64,000 bases of DNA from Candidatus Rokuibacteriota bacterium (GTDB taxonomy: Bacteria > Methylomirabilota > Methylomirabilia > Rokubacteriales > CSP1-6). The DNA lies in assembly GCA_003220535.1 (NCBI GenBank), contig QHSU01000071.1, positions 1-64,000 of the forward strand. The letters run 5' to 3'. Positions 52,226 through 60,453 of the stretch are shown here, piece after piece; the first letter of the stretch is position 1, and every line of letters starts with the position of its first letter. The translations under genes were made by a program, and so were the position numbers. Under the pieces are notes generated by a model. The model made no database searches and had not been told where the DNA came from. It was given only the letters and a program-made list of their open reading frames with translations.

Positions 52226-53449
52226 CTAGCTCTTCACCATCAGCGCCGAGCACTCGCCGAAGAGTCCGAGCGAGAGCACCAGGGCCGACCGGAACGCCGG
52301 GGCCGCCGACTGCGGAGGCTGCGAGACGGCACGCGGAAGTGTAGCGTGCTCGAGCACCGCCGAACAAGCCAGCAGCTCCACGGGGCTCGCCGCCGCGCCG
52401 AGGTCGGCGTGAGCCTGCTTCATCCTGAGGCAGGTGATCGTCGACGCGCGGGCGCCCAGCGCGCGCGCGAGCGCCGCCTGCTCGGCGGCGTCGTGGGCGG
52501 GAATGCCGTCGCCGTGCAGGCTCACCAGATCGGGGGCGTCCCGCACCTCCTCCAGCACGGTGTCGATCACCCGGGCCAGACGCTCCGCAAGCCGCGCCGG
52601 ATCGTCGCCACCGCCGAGGCATCCGTCGCCGGCGGCCGAGGCGAAGCCGGCCAGCTCGCCGTGGACCGCCGCGCCGCGCGAGAGCGCGTGCTCGGCCTCC
52701 TCGAGGACAAGGAGGCCGCTGCCCTCGCCCGGGATCAGTCCGGGTCGGCCGTCGTCGGAGGCGATCACGCCCGAGCCCCAGTGCGTCGTGAAGAAGAGCT
52801 CCTCGAGCTGGTCGTCGGCGCCGCCGCAGAGAGCCACGTCGAGGTCGTCTTCGGCGATGAGATGCATAGCATCGCCGATCGCGCGCGCACCGCCCACGTG
52901 GCCTTCGGTCAACGCGCGACAGAACCCCTGGGCGTCGTTCGCGATCGCGAGGTGGCCGGCCGCCAGGTTCGGCAGCGTCTTGAGCGAGAAGTCGAGCGGG
53001 TTGATCGAGCGCATGCAGAACGCGTTGGCGCGCGCCATGTCGAGCGTGCCCGGCGCGTCCGCGGACTCTGACGCCGCGAGGTACTGGATCATCGAGGCGA
53101 GGTCCCAGGCGAGCATGTTCACACCGAGGAGGACACCGAAGCGCTCGGGATCGCCGGCGCCGGGCTCGAGCCCGGCGTCTTCAATCGCGAGCGCCGCTCC
53201 GAGCATCGCGAGCAGCGTCGCGCGGTTCCAGAGCTTTTGCTGCTTGCGGGGCAGACGCGCCAGGTGCGGCTGGATCGCGTCCGCCATCACCTCGGCTCCG
53301 TGCGAGGCCGGCAGCCCGAGCGCCGCGAGCCGGTCGCGACGGCCGACCGCGGAGCGGCCCGCGCAGAGGGCCTCCCAGTGCTGGGCGATGCCGACGCCGA
53401 GCGGCGTGACGACGCCGCGCCCGGTCAGGAGCACGGAGCGTCCCGTCAC
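52226..53449 (-). CDS. Ketosynthase-like protein without catalytic Cys (CLF-like)
   Basis: The 407-residue protein has the thiolase-type fold (SVLLTGRGVVTPLG, LIPGEGSGLLVLEEAEHA) but lacks the triad. Where the TACxTS Cys should be, the sequence reads EGHVGGARAIG; the HGTxT box is LHGDGIP; and the final His segment reads KQAHADLGAAAS. This is the pattern of chain-length factors (KS-beta). Its partner is probably the catalytic KS at 48170. GTG 53449 overlaps the preceding stop. Confidence 0.82.
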   Translation of the reverse strand: MTGRSVLLTGRGVVTPLGVGIAQHWEALCAGRSAVGRRDRLAALGLPASHGAEVMADAIQPHLARLPRKQQKLWNRATLLAMLGAALAIEDAGLEPGAGDPERFGVLLGVNMLAWDLASMIQYLAASESADAPGTLDMARANAFCMRSINPLDFSLKTLPNLAAGHLAIANDAQGFCRALTEGHVGGARAIGDAMHLIAEDDLDVALCGGADDQLEELFFTTHWGSGVIASDDGRPGLIPGEGSGLLVLEEAEHALSRGAAVHGELAGFASAAGDGCLGGGDDPARLAERLARVIDTVLEEVRDAPDLVSLHGDGIPAHDAAEQAALARALGARASTITCLRMKQAHADLGAAASPVELLACSAVLEHATLPRAVSQPPQSAAPAFRSALVLSLGLFGECSALMVKS

Positions 53450-53883
53450 GCGCCGCGTCCCGGCGCGACGAGATCGACGCCTGGCACGCTCACGCACACG
53501 AACATGATCCTTGCTTCGGCGATCGGTCGGGACTCGCAATACACGCGAGCTTCCGTTTCGGCGACGCTCGTTCCGTCGGCCACCGACGACACCCCGCCGA
53601 GCGTCGCCACGGCGAGAAGCCGCTCGCCCGCGGCTGCGGTGCCCTCGAACCGGCAGTCTGGCACCTTGAGGAGCAGCGGGAGCCGCCGCTCGCCGAGGTG
53701 GCGGAAGACCAGATGGCCGCCGGTCATCGCCATCAGCTCGAGCAGCATCGACTCGGGGACGTGCTCGGGGCCCACGGGCCCGCTGAAGACGTCCTCGCCC
53801 GCGTCAAAGCGCTTGGCCACCTCGATCCGGGGAGCGCCTTCGAGGGTGAGCGACACGATCTCGTCGACGAAACGATAGCGCAT
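53446..53883 (-). CDS. Hotdog-fold dehydratase-like protein, active site altered
   Basis: The 145-residue protein is a FabA/FabZ-like hotdog domain (YRFVDEIVSLTLEG, then EHVPESMLLELMAMTGGHLVF, LLLKVPDCRFEGTAAAGE). The usual HFPxxPxxPG is replaced by SGPVGPEHVPES, so the catalytic His is missing or displaced. It may be structural or bind an acyl group, like inactive subunits of some aryl-polyene dehydratase pairs. It is the first gene of the acyl operon, 62 bases after the exporter's stop. Confidence 0.75.
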   Translation of the reverse strand: MRYRFVDEIVSLTLEGAPRIEVAKRFDAGEDVFSGPVGPEHVPESMLLELMAMTGGHLVFRHLGERRLPLLLKVPDCRFEGTAAAGERLLAVATLGGVSSVADGTSVAETEARVYCESRPIAEARIMFVCVSVPGVDLVAPGRGA

Positions 53884-53945
53884 CAGGTATTGAACAGAAC
53901 GAGCGCGAGCGGGCCGCGGGCGTCGAGCCGGCGCGACCCGCGACC

Positions 53946-56588
53946 CTAGAACAGGATCGCCAGCGCCGCGAGGCCCAGGAGCGCCGAGCCGATCGTCTGG
54001 ACGACGTCGCGGATCGTCGGCAGCGTGCGGATCTTCTCCTCTTCCTTGGGCGGCACCATGACCGTGTCGCCCGGCTCCACCGTACGGATATTGGTGAAGC
54101 TCGAGATGCCCGAGCCGTCGGCCTTCACGATGTGGGCTTCCTTCTTGTCCGCCTCTTTCGAGAAGCCGCCGACGCGGTTGATGTAGTAGTCGACGCCGGC
54201 GCCTTCCTTGTACTGGACCGAGGTCGAGTTGCGGACCGCGCCGATGACAAGGACCGACTGCGGCGGCTCGGGCACGGTCAGGGCGTCGCCCTCGATCAGG
54301 ACGACGTCGTTCTGGCCGCCCTTGAGCCGGTCGGGCTGGTCGAGCTGCACGACCATGCGGCCCACCACCACCTTCGAGGCCAGGAGCCGCAGCGCCTCGC
54401 GGCGCGCCTGCAGCGCCTGCTGCTGGGCCGCGACCTCTTCCTTCTCGGCGCCGACGATCACCGTCGCCGCGGCGGCGAGCATGCGCTGCTCCTGCACCTT
54501 GAGGAAGGCCTCGAGCTGTTCCTGCTCGGTCTTCCGGAGCGCGGCCCGCGTGAACACCGATCCCTTGAGGAAGGCGCGGTCGGTGAAGCCTCCGGCGCGC
54601 GCGAGCACGGAGCTCAGCCGTTCCCCATCCGAGATCGTGTAAACGCCCGGCCGGACGATTTCGCCGGTCAGTGTCACCGTGCGCGCCGCCTTGAGCTCGG
54701 TGCGCACCGTGACCTCGTCGAGCGCCTTGAGGAGGAGATCTTGGCTCTGGTCGCCGCTCCACGCCTTCTTGAGGTCGACCGCCACGATCTCCATCGACAG
54801 GTCGGGCCGGCGGCGCGCCACCTCGACGCGCTCGGCGTACGCTTCGGGCAGGAGCTTGTCGGCCGGCAAGAGCTGGCTGATGCGCATCATCGGCTTGAGC
54901 TCGTACGCGCCGGGATACCGCACCGCGCCGTCGACCTTCACGATGTTGTAGACGCGCGGGTCGCTCCGGTGGATCAGCACGAGGTCGCCGGCGTTGATCG
55001 GTGGGTTGCTTTCCTCGTCGCCCTTCAAATAGTGGCTCGCCAGGTTGACGTCGAGCGTCACGCGCTCGGCGTCCGGGAGCGCGCGGACGATCTGGACCCG
55101 TCTCAGATAGCTCGTGGGCGTAACCCCGCCCGCCATCGTGACCACGTCGGCGAGCCGCGTGCCGGTCACGACCTCGTAGATCGCCGGCCGCTTGACTTCG
55201 CCGGCCACCGCCACCACGTCGCCAAGGGGCGGGACGAAGATCGTGTCGCCCGACTCGAGGCGGTAGTCGCGCGTGCGGTCGCCGCGCTGGAGGAAGTCGT
55301 AGAGGTCGACCCGCGCGACCTGGATGTTGCTGCGCAGGAGCCGCACCTCGCGGAGCGAGCCGAGCTTCGTCGGCCCGCCGGCGCTGTAGAGCGCGTTGGT
55401 CACCGTGGCGAGCGAGCTGAGCGTGTAGACGCCGGGCTGGCAGACCTCGCCGACGACGTGGACGCTCACCGTGCGGAGCCGCCCCATCGTCACGCTCGTC
55501 TGAAAGCCCCGGAAGAACCGGGCGAGCTCGTCGCGGATCAGCCGATCGGCCTGAGAAAACGTGAGCCCCCAGATCCGGAGGTCGCCGACCTTCGGGAGCA
55601 CGATGCGTCCGTTGCGGTCGACGGTGCGGATCAGCGTGCTGTCCACCGCTCCCCACACGTTGATCGTCAGATCGTCGCCGGGCCCGAGCACGTAATCCGG
55701 CCCGACGGGAATGTCGTCGACCGGCGCGAACGTCGAGACATTCGTGGCGAACATCGAATAGCCGTACTGGCGCAGCGGCGTGCCGAACGGCCCGAGGTAC
55801 GCCTGATCCTGAGTGAGTTGCCGCTGCTGGGCCTGCTGGAACTGCTGTTGCTGCTGTGGTTGTTGCAGCGGCGACTGCTGATGCTGCGCCTGCTGCAGCT
55901 GGGCCTGCTGCAGCTGCGATTGCTGGAGTTGCGACTGCTGGAGTTGCGGCTGCTGGAGTTGCGATTGCTGGAGGAACGGCTGCTGTAGTTGTAGCTGCTG
56001 GACCTGTTGCAGGCCCCCGATCTGCTGGACCCGGATCGGATCCAGGTTGAAGCCGGCCTCGATCCTCGAGAGCTCGTCGACCTCGGGCGCCGCCGGAGCC
56101 AGACCGCCACTCTGCACTCTCGTCGCGTCGGCCGCCGACTGCTGGTTGACCTGAGCCGGCACACCGGGCGCGCCCTGAGACACGGTGACCTGGGTGACCG
56201 TCCCGGCGGGCGGCTGCGGCTGCTGCATCGGCAGTGGCTCGGCCGTCCGCGTCCGCGGAATCGAGAAGGTCTGATACGACCGCGTCCCTCCGCCCGGCTG
56301 GCAGGCGTTCGACCCCGCCGGGCCGACGGGCCGCTGGACCATCTGAGGTTGGGTCTGCTGGAACATCTGTTGTAGCTGCTGCTGAGGGGCACCGATGTAG
56401 GGAGCCGTCGTGCTCGGACCGGGCAGCACTTTGCCGTAGGTGCCGTCGCCGGTCGTGAGCGACGGCATCAGCGGCTGGCCGTTGCCCGGGGTGGACGTCT
56501 GCCCGAGCGCCGGCGAGAGCGCGAGCCCGAAGTCCGAGCCGAGCAGCGCGACCAGCATCACGATGGCGAAGAGCTTTCTCGGCCGCAT
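53946..56588 (-). CDS. Polysaccharide export protein (OPX, SLBB repeats)
   Basis: The 880-residue protein has a signal peptide, a Gln-rich stretch, a Poly_export domain (YVLGPGDDLTINVWGAVD) and a series of SLBB domains (VHVVGEVCQPGVYTL, VAVAGEVKRPAIYEV, VTLTGEIVRPGVYTI), ending with a hydrophobic helix (QTIGSALLGLAALAILF). It resembles Wza-like outer-membrane exporters. A pentapeptide-like Q-L-Q-Q-x repeat fills roughly residues 200-270. No Wzc kinase or Wzy polymerase is in the window. It probably heads the minus-strand operon to CpoB. Confidence 0.88.
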   Translation of the reverse strand: MRPRKLFAIVMLVALLGSDFGLALSPALGQTSTPGNGQPLMPSLTTGDGTYGKVLPGPSTTAPYIGAPQQQLQQMFQQTQPQMVQRPVGPAGSNACQPGGGTRSYQTFSIPRTRTAEPLPMQQPQPPAGTVTQVTVSQGAPGVPAQVNQQSAADATRVQSGGLAPAAPEVDELSRIEAGFNLDPIRVQQIGGLQQVQQLQLQQPFLQQSQLQQPQLQQSQLQQSQLQQAQLQQAQHQQSPLQQPQQQQQFQQAQQRQLTQDQAYLGPFGTPLRQYGYSMFATNVSTFAPVDDIPVGPDYVLGPGDDLTINVWGAVDSTLIRTVDRNGRIVLPKVGDLRIWGLTFSQADRLIRDELARFFRGFQTSVTMGRLRTVSVHVVGEVCQPGVYTLSSLATVTNALYSAGGPTKLGSLREVRLLRSNIQVARVDLYDFLQRGDRTRDYRLESGDTIFVPPLGDVVAVAGEVKRPAIYEVVTGTRLADVVTMAGGVTPTSYLRRVQIVRALPDAERVTLDVNLASHYLKGDEESNPPINAGDLVLIHRSDPRVYNIVKVDGAVRYPGAYELKPMMRISQLLPADKLLPEAYAERVEVARRRPDLSMEIVAVDLKKAWSGDQSQDLLLKALDEVTVRTELKAARTVTLTGEIVRPGVYTISDGERLSSVLARAGGFTDRAFLKGSVFTRAALRKTEQEQLEAFLKVQEQRMLAAAATVIVGAEKEEVAAQQQALQARREALRLLASKVVVGRMVVQLDQPDRLKGGQNDVVLIEGDALTVPEPPQSVLVIGAVRNSTSVQYKEGAGVDYYINRVGGFSKEADKKEAHIVKADGSGISSFTNIRTVEPGDTVMVPPKEEEKIRTLPTIRDVVQTIGSALLGLAALAILF

Positions 56589-56749
56589 CTTCCTACCCCC
56601 TCTTGAGGCCCCGATTCTAGCGGACGATCTTCCTACCGGGAAATTTGTCTTCAAGGTCGGCCAGGGCGTCGGCGACTCCCTCGACCCCTTTGCCCACCGC
56701 CTCGAAGCGACTATGCTGGCCACATGCATCTGACTAACGGAGGCCGCTG

Positions 56750-57043
56750 ATGCGAATCGCGACCGTGGCCCGGCTCAAGGCGACCTTGAGCGAGCACCTG
56801 GCTCGCGTCAAGGCTGGTGAAGAAGTGATCGTGACCGAGCGCGGGAAGCCGATCGCGAAGATCGTTCCGATCGGACGCGGCCAGGCGGCGGTGCCGGCCC
56901 ACCTGCTCGAACTGGCTCGCGCCGGGCTCGTCCGGCTCGGCTCTGGGAGGATCCCAAAAGGGTTCTGGAAGATGCCGCGCCCGGTTGTTCCTGATGGAGC
57001 CGGGGTGAAGGCAGTCTTGGAGGAGCGCGAGAGCGGACGATAA
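56750..57043 (+). CDS. Phd/YefM-type antitoxin
   Basis: The 97-residue protein has the prevent-host-death fold (ATVARLKATLSEHLARVKAGEEVIVTERGKPIAKIVPI), typical of antitoxins that bind DNA and a PIN or Fic toxin. ATG 56750 follows GGAGG at 56740-56744. Its toxin partner directly downstream is truncated, so it is now an orphan. It lies between the exporter's start and the ligase gene. Confidence 0.85.
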   Translation: MRIATVARLKATLSEHLARVKAGEEVIVTERGKPIAKIVPIGRGQAAVPAHLLELARAGLVRLGSGRIPKGFWKMPRPVVPDGAGVKAVLEERESGR

Positions 57044-57147
57044 GGTTCTGGGACACTTCCGCGAGCGTCGCGCTCTGCCTGAGAGAATCCATGACTCCTC
57101 GCGTGAGCAGCATTGCGGAAGGGGACGGAACGATCGTCGTCTGGTGA
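57040..57147 (+). pseudogene. PIN-domain (VapC-like) toxin remnant
   Basis: Beginning in the antitoxin's last codons, the frame reads RFWDTSASVALCLRESMTPR and then a GTIVVW stretch, which is the start of a PIN toxin including its first acidic residue. It ends in TGA at 57145, where relatives have a second Trp (TGG) and continue for about 100 more residues. The rest is absent. A single nonsense change followed by decay is the simplest history. Confidence 0.65.
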
Positions 57148-57162
57148 GCCCGACGCGACCGC

Positions 57163-58527
57163 TCATCGCGGGCGGATCCCCTGGACGGCGCGCTCGATCC
57201 ACGCCGGCGGCCCGCTCAGGCGCTCGTCCACCAGCCGGAGCAGCTTGCGGCCGGTGCGGAGCGTACCCCGCGGGACGAACACCACCTCGAGATCGATCAA
57301 GCGCTGGCAGTAGGCGAGCCACGCGTCGGGCCGCGAACGTTGCAGCGCTCCGAGCACTTCCTGGACAGCCCGCTCGCGCGCCGTCCCGTCGCCCTCGAGC
57401 TCGAGGCGGATCTGCACGACCGTCGTGAGGTCGCGCTCGTAGAGGGCGACCTGCCAATCGCTCGCGAGCCCCGGCACGGCCCGCAGCAGCGGCTCGAAGA
57501 AGTCGGGGTGGAGGTTGCCCCACGCGCACGAGACCTGCTCGTCGAGCCGACCGCGCAGCGGCGAGAGCCGCCGGAACGGAAGCCCGCACGCGCAGGGCTC
57601 CGACAGCCAGCGCGCCACGTCTCCGGTGCGGTAGCGGATCAACGGCATCACGCGCCGGTTCACCGTCGTCAGCACGATCTCACCGTAGCCGTCGGAATCG
57701 GCATCGGCGATCTCCACATAGAAATCGAACTCGTTGACGTGGTAGCCCGCCCGGTGCGTGCACTCGAACGCGAGGATCGTCGCCGCCTCCGTCGAGGCGT
57801 ACGTCATGCAGAGGAGCGCGCCCCAGAACGCCTCCAGCTCGGCGCGCGTGCGGGGCGTGATGCCCTCGCCGCCCCCGACGAGGAGCTTCAGCGGGCCGGG
57901 GCGTCCCCGCTCGCGCGCGATCTCGGTCAGGCGCGCCAGCCAGAACGGGTCGCTCACGATCACGTTGAAGCGGTACTCGGCGAGCCTCGTGTACGCCTCG
58001 CTCGGGTCCACCCGCCCGACGACCATCGCGAACACGGGCGTGTAGCGGACCAGACGCTCGGTGAGAAGCGAGCCCAGGCCCCAGCCGAGATCGAGCGTCG
58101 AGAGGAGCCGGTCGCCGCGCTCGAGACCGTAGAGACCGAGCATGAGACCGCCCTGACGCGCGTTGTACTCGAGCTCCTTCCGACTCAGGTAGACGCGCGT
58201 CACAGGACCCGAGGTGCCCGAGCTCTCGATGGCGAGCTCGGGCGCTTGCGTCAGGAGCGCCTCGGGCCGGGTCTTGAGCACTTCGGGCGTGAGGAAGAAT
58301 TCCCCCAGGTCCTCGGGGCGGCGAGCACGCCCGACGTCGATGCGCGCGGCGGCGAAGGCGTCGCGGTACCACGGCGCGCGCGCGGCCGTCCTGAACGTCT
58401 CGCGCAGCCCGGGGGCCCGCAGCGCGTGGAGGAGCCCGAGCGGCATGGCGCGCAGAAACGCCATCGGCAGCCGCGGATAGCGGCGGCCGAGCGCGAAGAG
58501 CATCTCGGACCCGATGCGGAGATTCAT
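57163..58527 (-). CDS. PaaK-like adenylate-forming ligase
   Basis: The 454-residue protein belongs to the phenylacetate-CoA-ligase-like/CapK group: the P-loop-like ESSGTSGPVTRVYLSRKE, the A5-type YASTEAATI, then PLIRYRTGDVARW and a C-terminal LRGRLDEQV segment. Members activate a carboxylic acid as an acyl-adenylate and often occur in polysaccharide clusters. It could activate an acid for the sugar or acyl product made nearby. It overlaps the aminotransferase gene by 4 bases. Confidence 0.83.
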   Translation of the reverse strand: MNLRIGSEMLFALGRRYPRLPMAFLRAMPLGLLHALRAPGLRETFRTAARAPWYRDAFAAARIDVGRARRPEDLGEFFLTPEVLKTRPEALLTQAPELAIESSGTSGPVTRVYLSRKELEYNARQGGLMLGLYGLERGDRLLSTLDLGWGLGSLLTERLVRYTPVFAMVVGRVDPSEAYTRLAEYRFNVIVSDPFWLARLTEIARERGRPGPLKLLVGGGEGITPRTRAELEAFWGALLCMTYASTEAATILAFECTHRAGYHVNEFDFYVEIADADSDGYGEIVLTTVNRRVMPLIRYRTGDVARWLSEPCACGLPFRRLSPLRGRLDEQVSCAWGNLHPDFFEPLLRAVPGLASDWQVALYERDLTTVVQIRLELEGDGTARERAVQEVLGALQRSRPDAWLAYCQRLIDLEVVFVPRGTLRTGRKLLRLVDERLSGPPAWIERAVQGIRPR

Positions 58528-59702
58528 CGCGCGTAATGGGCGAAGACTTTGTCCATGGCGCGCAGCACGTCGTCCTGGTCGCCCTCGGTCATCGCCGGGA
58601 AGAGCGGCAGAGTGACGAGGCGAGCCTCGACGGTCTCGGCCACGGGGCAGAGTCCCGCGGCATAGCCGAACCGCTCCCGGTAGAAGGGATGACCGTAGAC
58701 GAGCGGATAGTGGACCGTCGCCCCGATGTTCTCGGCGCGCAAGGCCTGCAGAACCGTGTCGCGATCCGCCGTGAGGCGATCGAGGCTGAGCAGGACAACG
58801 AAGAGGTGCCAGCCGTGACGCAATCCTTCCGGGAGCGCCGGGAGTTCGACGAAGGGCGAGCCGTCGAGACGTTCGCGATAGCGGCGAGCGAGCCTATCTC
58901 GCCGTGTCCAGAAGCGCTCGAGCTTGGCGAGCTGAGAGAGGCCGAGCGCCGACTGGAAGTCGGTAAGCCGGTAGTTGTTTCCCGGCTCGGGGATCTCGTA
59001 GCGCCAGGGGCGCGTGGGGTCGGCGTAGCGGATCCCGTGGTGGCGCATCATCCGCAGTCGCTCCGCGAGGTCATCGCGGTCCGTGAGCACGGCGCCGCCC
59101 TCCCCGGTCGTGATCAGCTTCACGGGATGAAACGACAGCGTCGTCATATCAGCGAGGGCTCCGACCGGCCGGCCCACGAAGGCGCCTCCGAACGAGTGGG
59201 CGGCGTCGGCGATGACGAGCCAGCCGTGCTCGCGGGCGAGCCGCAGCAGTCGGTCGTAGTCGCACGGCAAGCCGGCGAAGTCGACGGAGAGTATGGCGCG
59301 CGTCCGTTCAGTGGCCGTGCGCTTGACCGCGTCCGGGTCGATGTTCAGGGTCGCGCCGTCGATGTCGGCGAATACCGGGCGAGCGCCTTGATAGACGACC
59401 GCGTTCGCTGTCGCCGCAAACGTCAGGGGCGTCGTGATCGCATCGTCACCGGGGCCGAGACCCGCGGCCCAGCACGCCGCGTGGAGGGCCGCCGTGCCGT
59501 TGGCGACAACGACGGCATGCTTCACGCCCGCTCGCTCGGCGAGCGCGCGCTCGAAGCGGGTGACCGTGGGCCCCTGAGTGATCCAGTCCGACGCGAGCGC
59601 TTCGGTCACCGCGGCGAGGTCGTCGGCCTCGATCGTCTGGTGCGCGTAGGGCAGCGGCGTCGGACGCGATGGCGTTCCACCGAACAGTGAGAGCTTCTCC
59701 AT
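58524..59702 (-). CDS. DegT/DnrJ/EryC1 sugar aminotransferase (PseC/ArnB-like)
   Basis: The 392-residue PLP enzyme has IEADDLAAVTEALASDWITQGP, VVVANGTAALHAA, VFADIDGATLNID and the cofactor Lys in SFHPVKLITTGEGG, a wording close to PseC. It would transaminate a UDP-4-keto-sugar. In the Arn pathway this is the ArnB step, which is otherwise missing from the arn-like set at 44454-48173, so it or the second aminotransferase at 60444 may supply it. The ATG 59702 is preferred to a start 15 codons earlier. Confidence 0.87.
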   Translation of the reverse strand: MEKLSLFGGTPSRPTPLPYAHQTIEADDLAAVTEALASDWITQGPTVTRFERALAERAGVKHAVVVANGTAALHAACWAAGLGPGDDAITTPLTFAATANAVVYQGARPVFADIDGATLNIDPDAVKRTATERTRAILSVDFAGLPCDYDRLLRLAREHGWLVIADAAHSFGGAFVGRPVGALADMTTLSFHPVKLITTGEGGAVLTDRDDLAERLRMMRHHGIRYADPTRPWRYEIPEPGNNYRLTDFQSALGLSQLAKLERFWTRRDRLARRYRERLDGSPFVELPALPEGLRHGWHLFVVLLSLDRLTADRDTVLQALRAENIGATVHYPLVYGHPFYRERFGYAAGLCPVAETVEARLVTLPLFPAMTEGDQDDVLRAMDKVFAHYAR

Positions 59703-59722
59703 CGCCGTGCTACGCTCCGGCT

Positions 59723-59965
59723 GTGGCAGACGAAGTCTCGATCTCAAGATTCAGAGCCACCTGCTTCGCCTGGCTGGCGAAGGTCAAGCGGACGGGAAGG
59801 CCGATCCTGGTGACGCGGAAGGGCGAGCCGATCGCCCAGATCATACCCCCACCGCCGAGAAGGACCGTCTTCCGGTTGGGCTCATTGCGCGCAACAGGAA
59901 GGATTACCGGTGACATCCTCTCGCCTGCCGCGCCAGAGAACAAGTGGGAAACCGGGCGGCGGTGA
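59723..59965 (+). CDS. Phd/YefM-like antitoxin
   Basis: The 80-residue protein (ISRFRATCFAWLAKVKRTGRPILVTRKGEPIAQIIPPP) has the antitoxin core. GTG 59723 is the likely start, 20 bases from the divergent aminotransferase ATG. No PIN toxin follows; the next frame is a different antitoxin with a RelE toxin. It is the third antitoxin-type gene within 3.5 kb. Confidence 0.72.
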   Translation: MADEVSISRFRATCFAWLAKVKRTGRPILVTRKGEPIAQIIPPPPRRTVFRLGSLRATGRITGDILSPAAPENKWETGRR

Positions 59966-60002
59966 GGGCTCGTTCACCGAGCAATCTCGAGGAGACGACA
60001 TT

Positions 60003-60200
60003 GTGAAAGGTGTTCAATTCGTGATCGACAATTCCGGTCGTAAGACGGCGGTTCAGATCGATCTCAAGAAGCAACGCGCCTTGTGGGAAGACTTCTACGA
60101 CCGGGCACTGGCTAAGCAACGAGCGTCCGAACCTCGAGAATCTCTGAAAAGCGTGAAGATCCGCGTCTTGGGGCCTCGCCGGCGACATCGGCGTGGCTGA
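60003..60200 (+). CDS. Antitoxin of a RelE/ParE pair
   Basis: The 65-residue protein begins at GTG 60003 with VQFVIDNSGRKTAVQIDLKK and ends in a basic tail (GPRRRHRRG). The pattern is that of small antitoxins encoded directly before RelE-type toxins, and it overlaps the toxin gene by 8 bases, as is usual for such pairs. It would neutralise the toxin and repress the shared promoter. Confidence 0.75.
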   Translation: MKGVQFVIDNSGRKTAVQIDLKKQRALWEDFYDRALAKQRASEPRESLKSVKIRVLGPRRRHRRG

Positions 60201-60453
60201 GTACTCCGTTGTCTTTGCACGGTCGGCCCGTCGGGAGCTCGAACAGCTCGAGGCCCGAGTAGCGCGCCGCATCATCGCGCGTATTGAAGCTCTCGCGTCG
60301 AACCCCAGACCTCATGGGTGTGCGAAGCTTCAAGGAGCTGATGACCTTTGGCGCATCCGCGTCGGTGACTATCGCGTGATCTATTCGGTCGATGACGATG
60401 GACATATTGTGGACGTCGTCGTAGTACGGCATCGTGGCGATGTTTACCGGTAA
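60193..60453 (+). CDS. RelE/ParE-superfamily toxin
   Basis: The 86-residue protein has the RelE fold: YSVVFARSARRELEQLEARV, RIIARIEALASNPRP, LWRIRVGDYRVIYSVDDD and VVVVRHRGDVYR. Such toxins cleave mRNA on the ribosome or inhibit gyrase. Arg residues of the RVGDYRVIY strand, needed for activity, are present, so the pair may still work. Its end overlaps the convergent aminotransferase by 10 bases. Confidence 0.88.
   Translation: MAEYSVVFARSARRELEQLEARVARRIIARIEALASNPRPHGCAKLQGADDLWRIRVGDYRVIYSVDDDGHIVDVVVVRHRGDVYR

Noticed and set aside
55780..55995. CRISPR-like appearance of the CTGCTGGAGTTGC repeats
   Set aside because: Units are 15 bases with no spacers, in frame, and encode the Gln-rich tract of the exporter.
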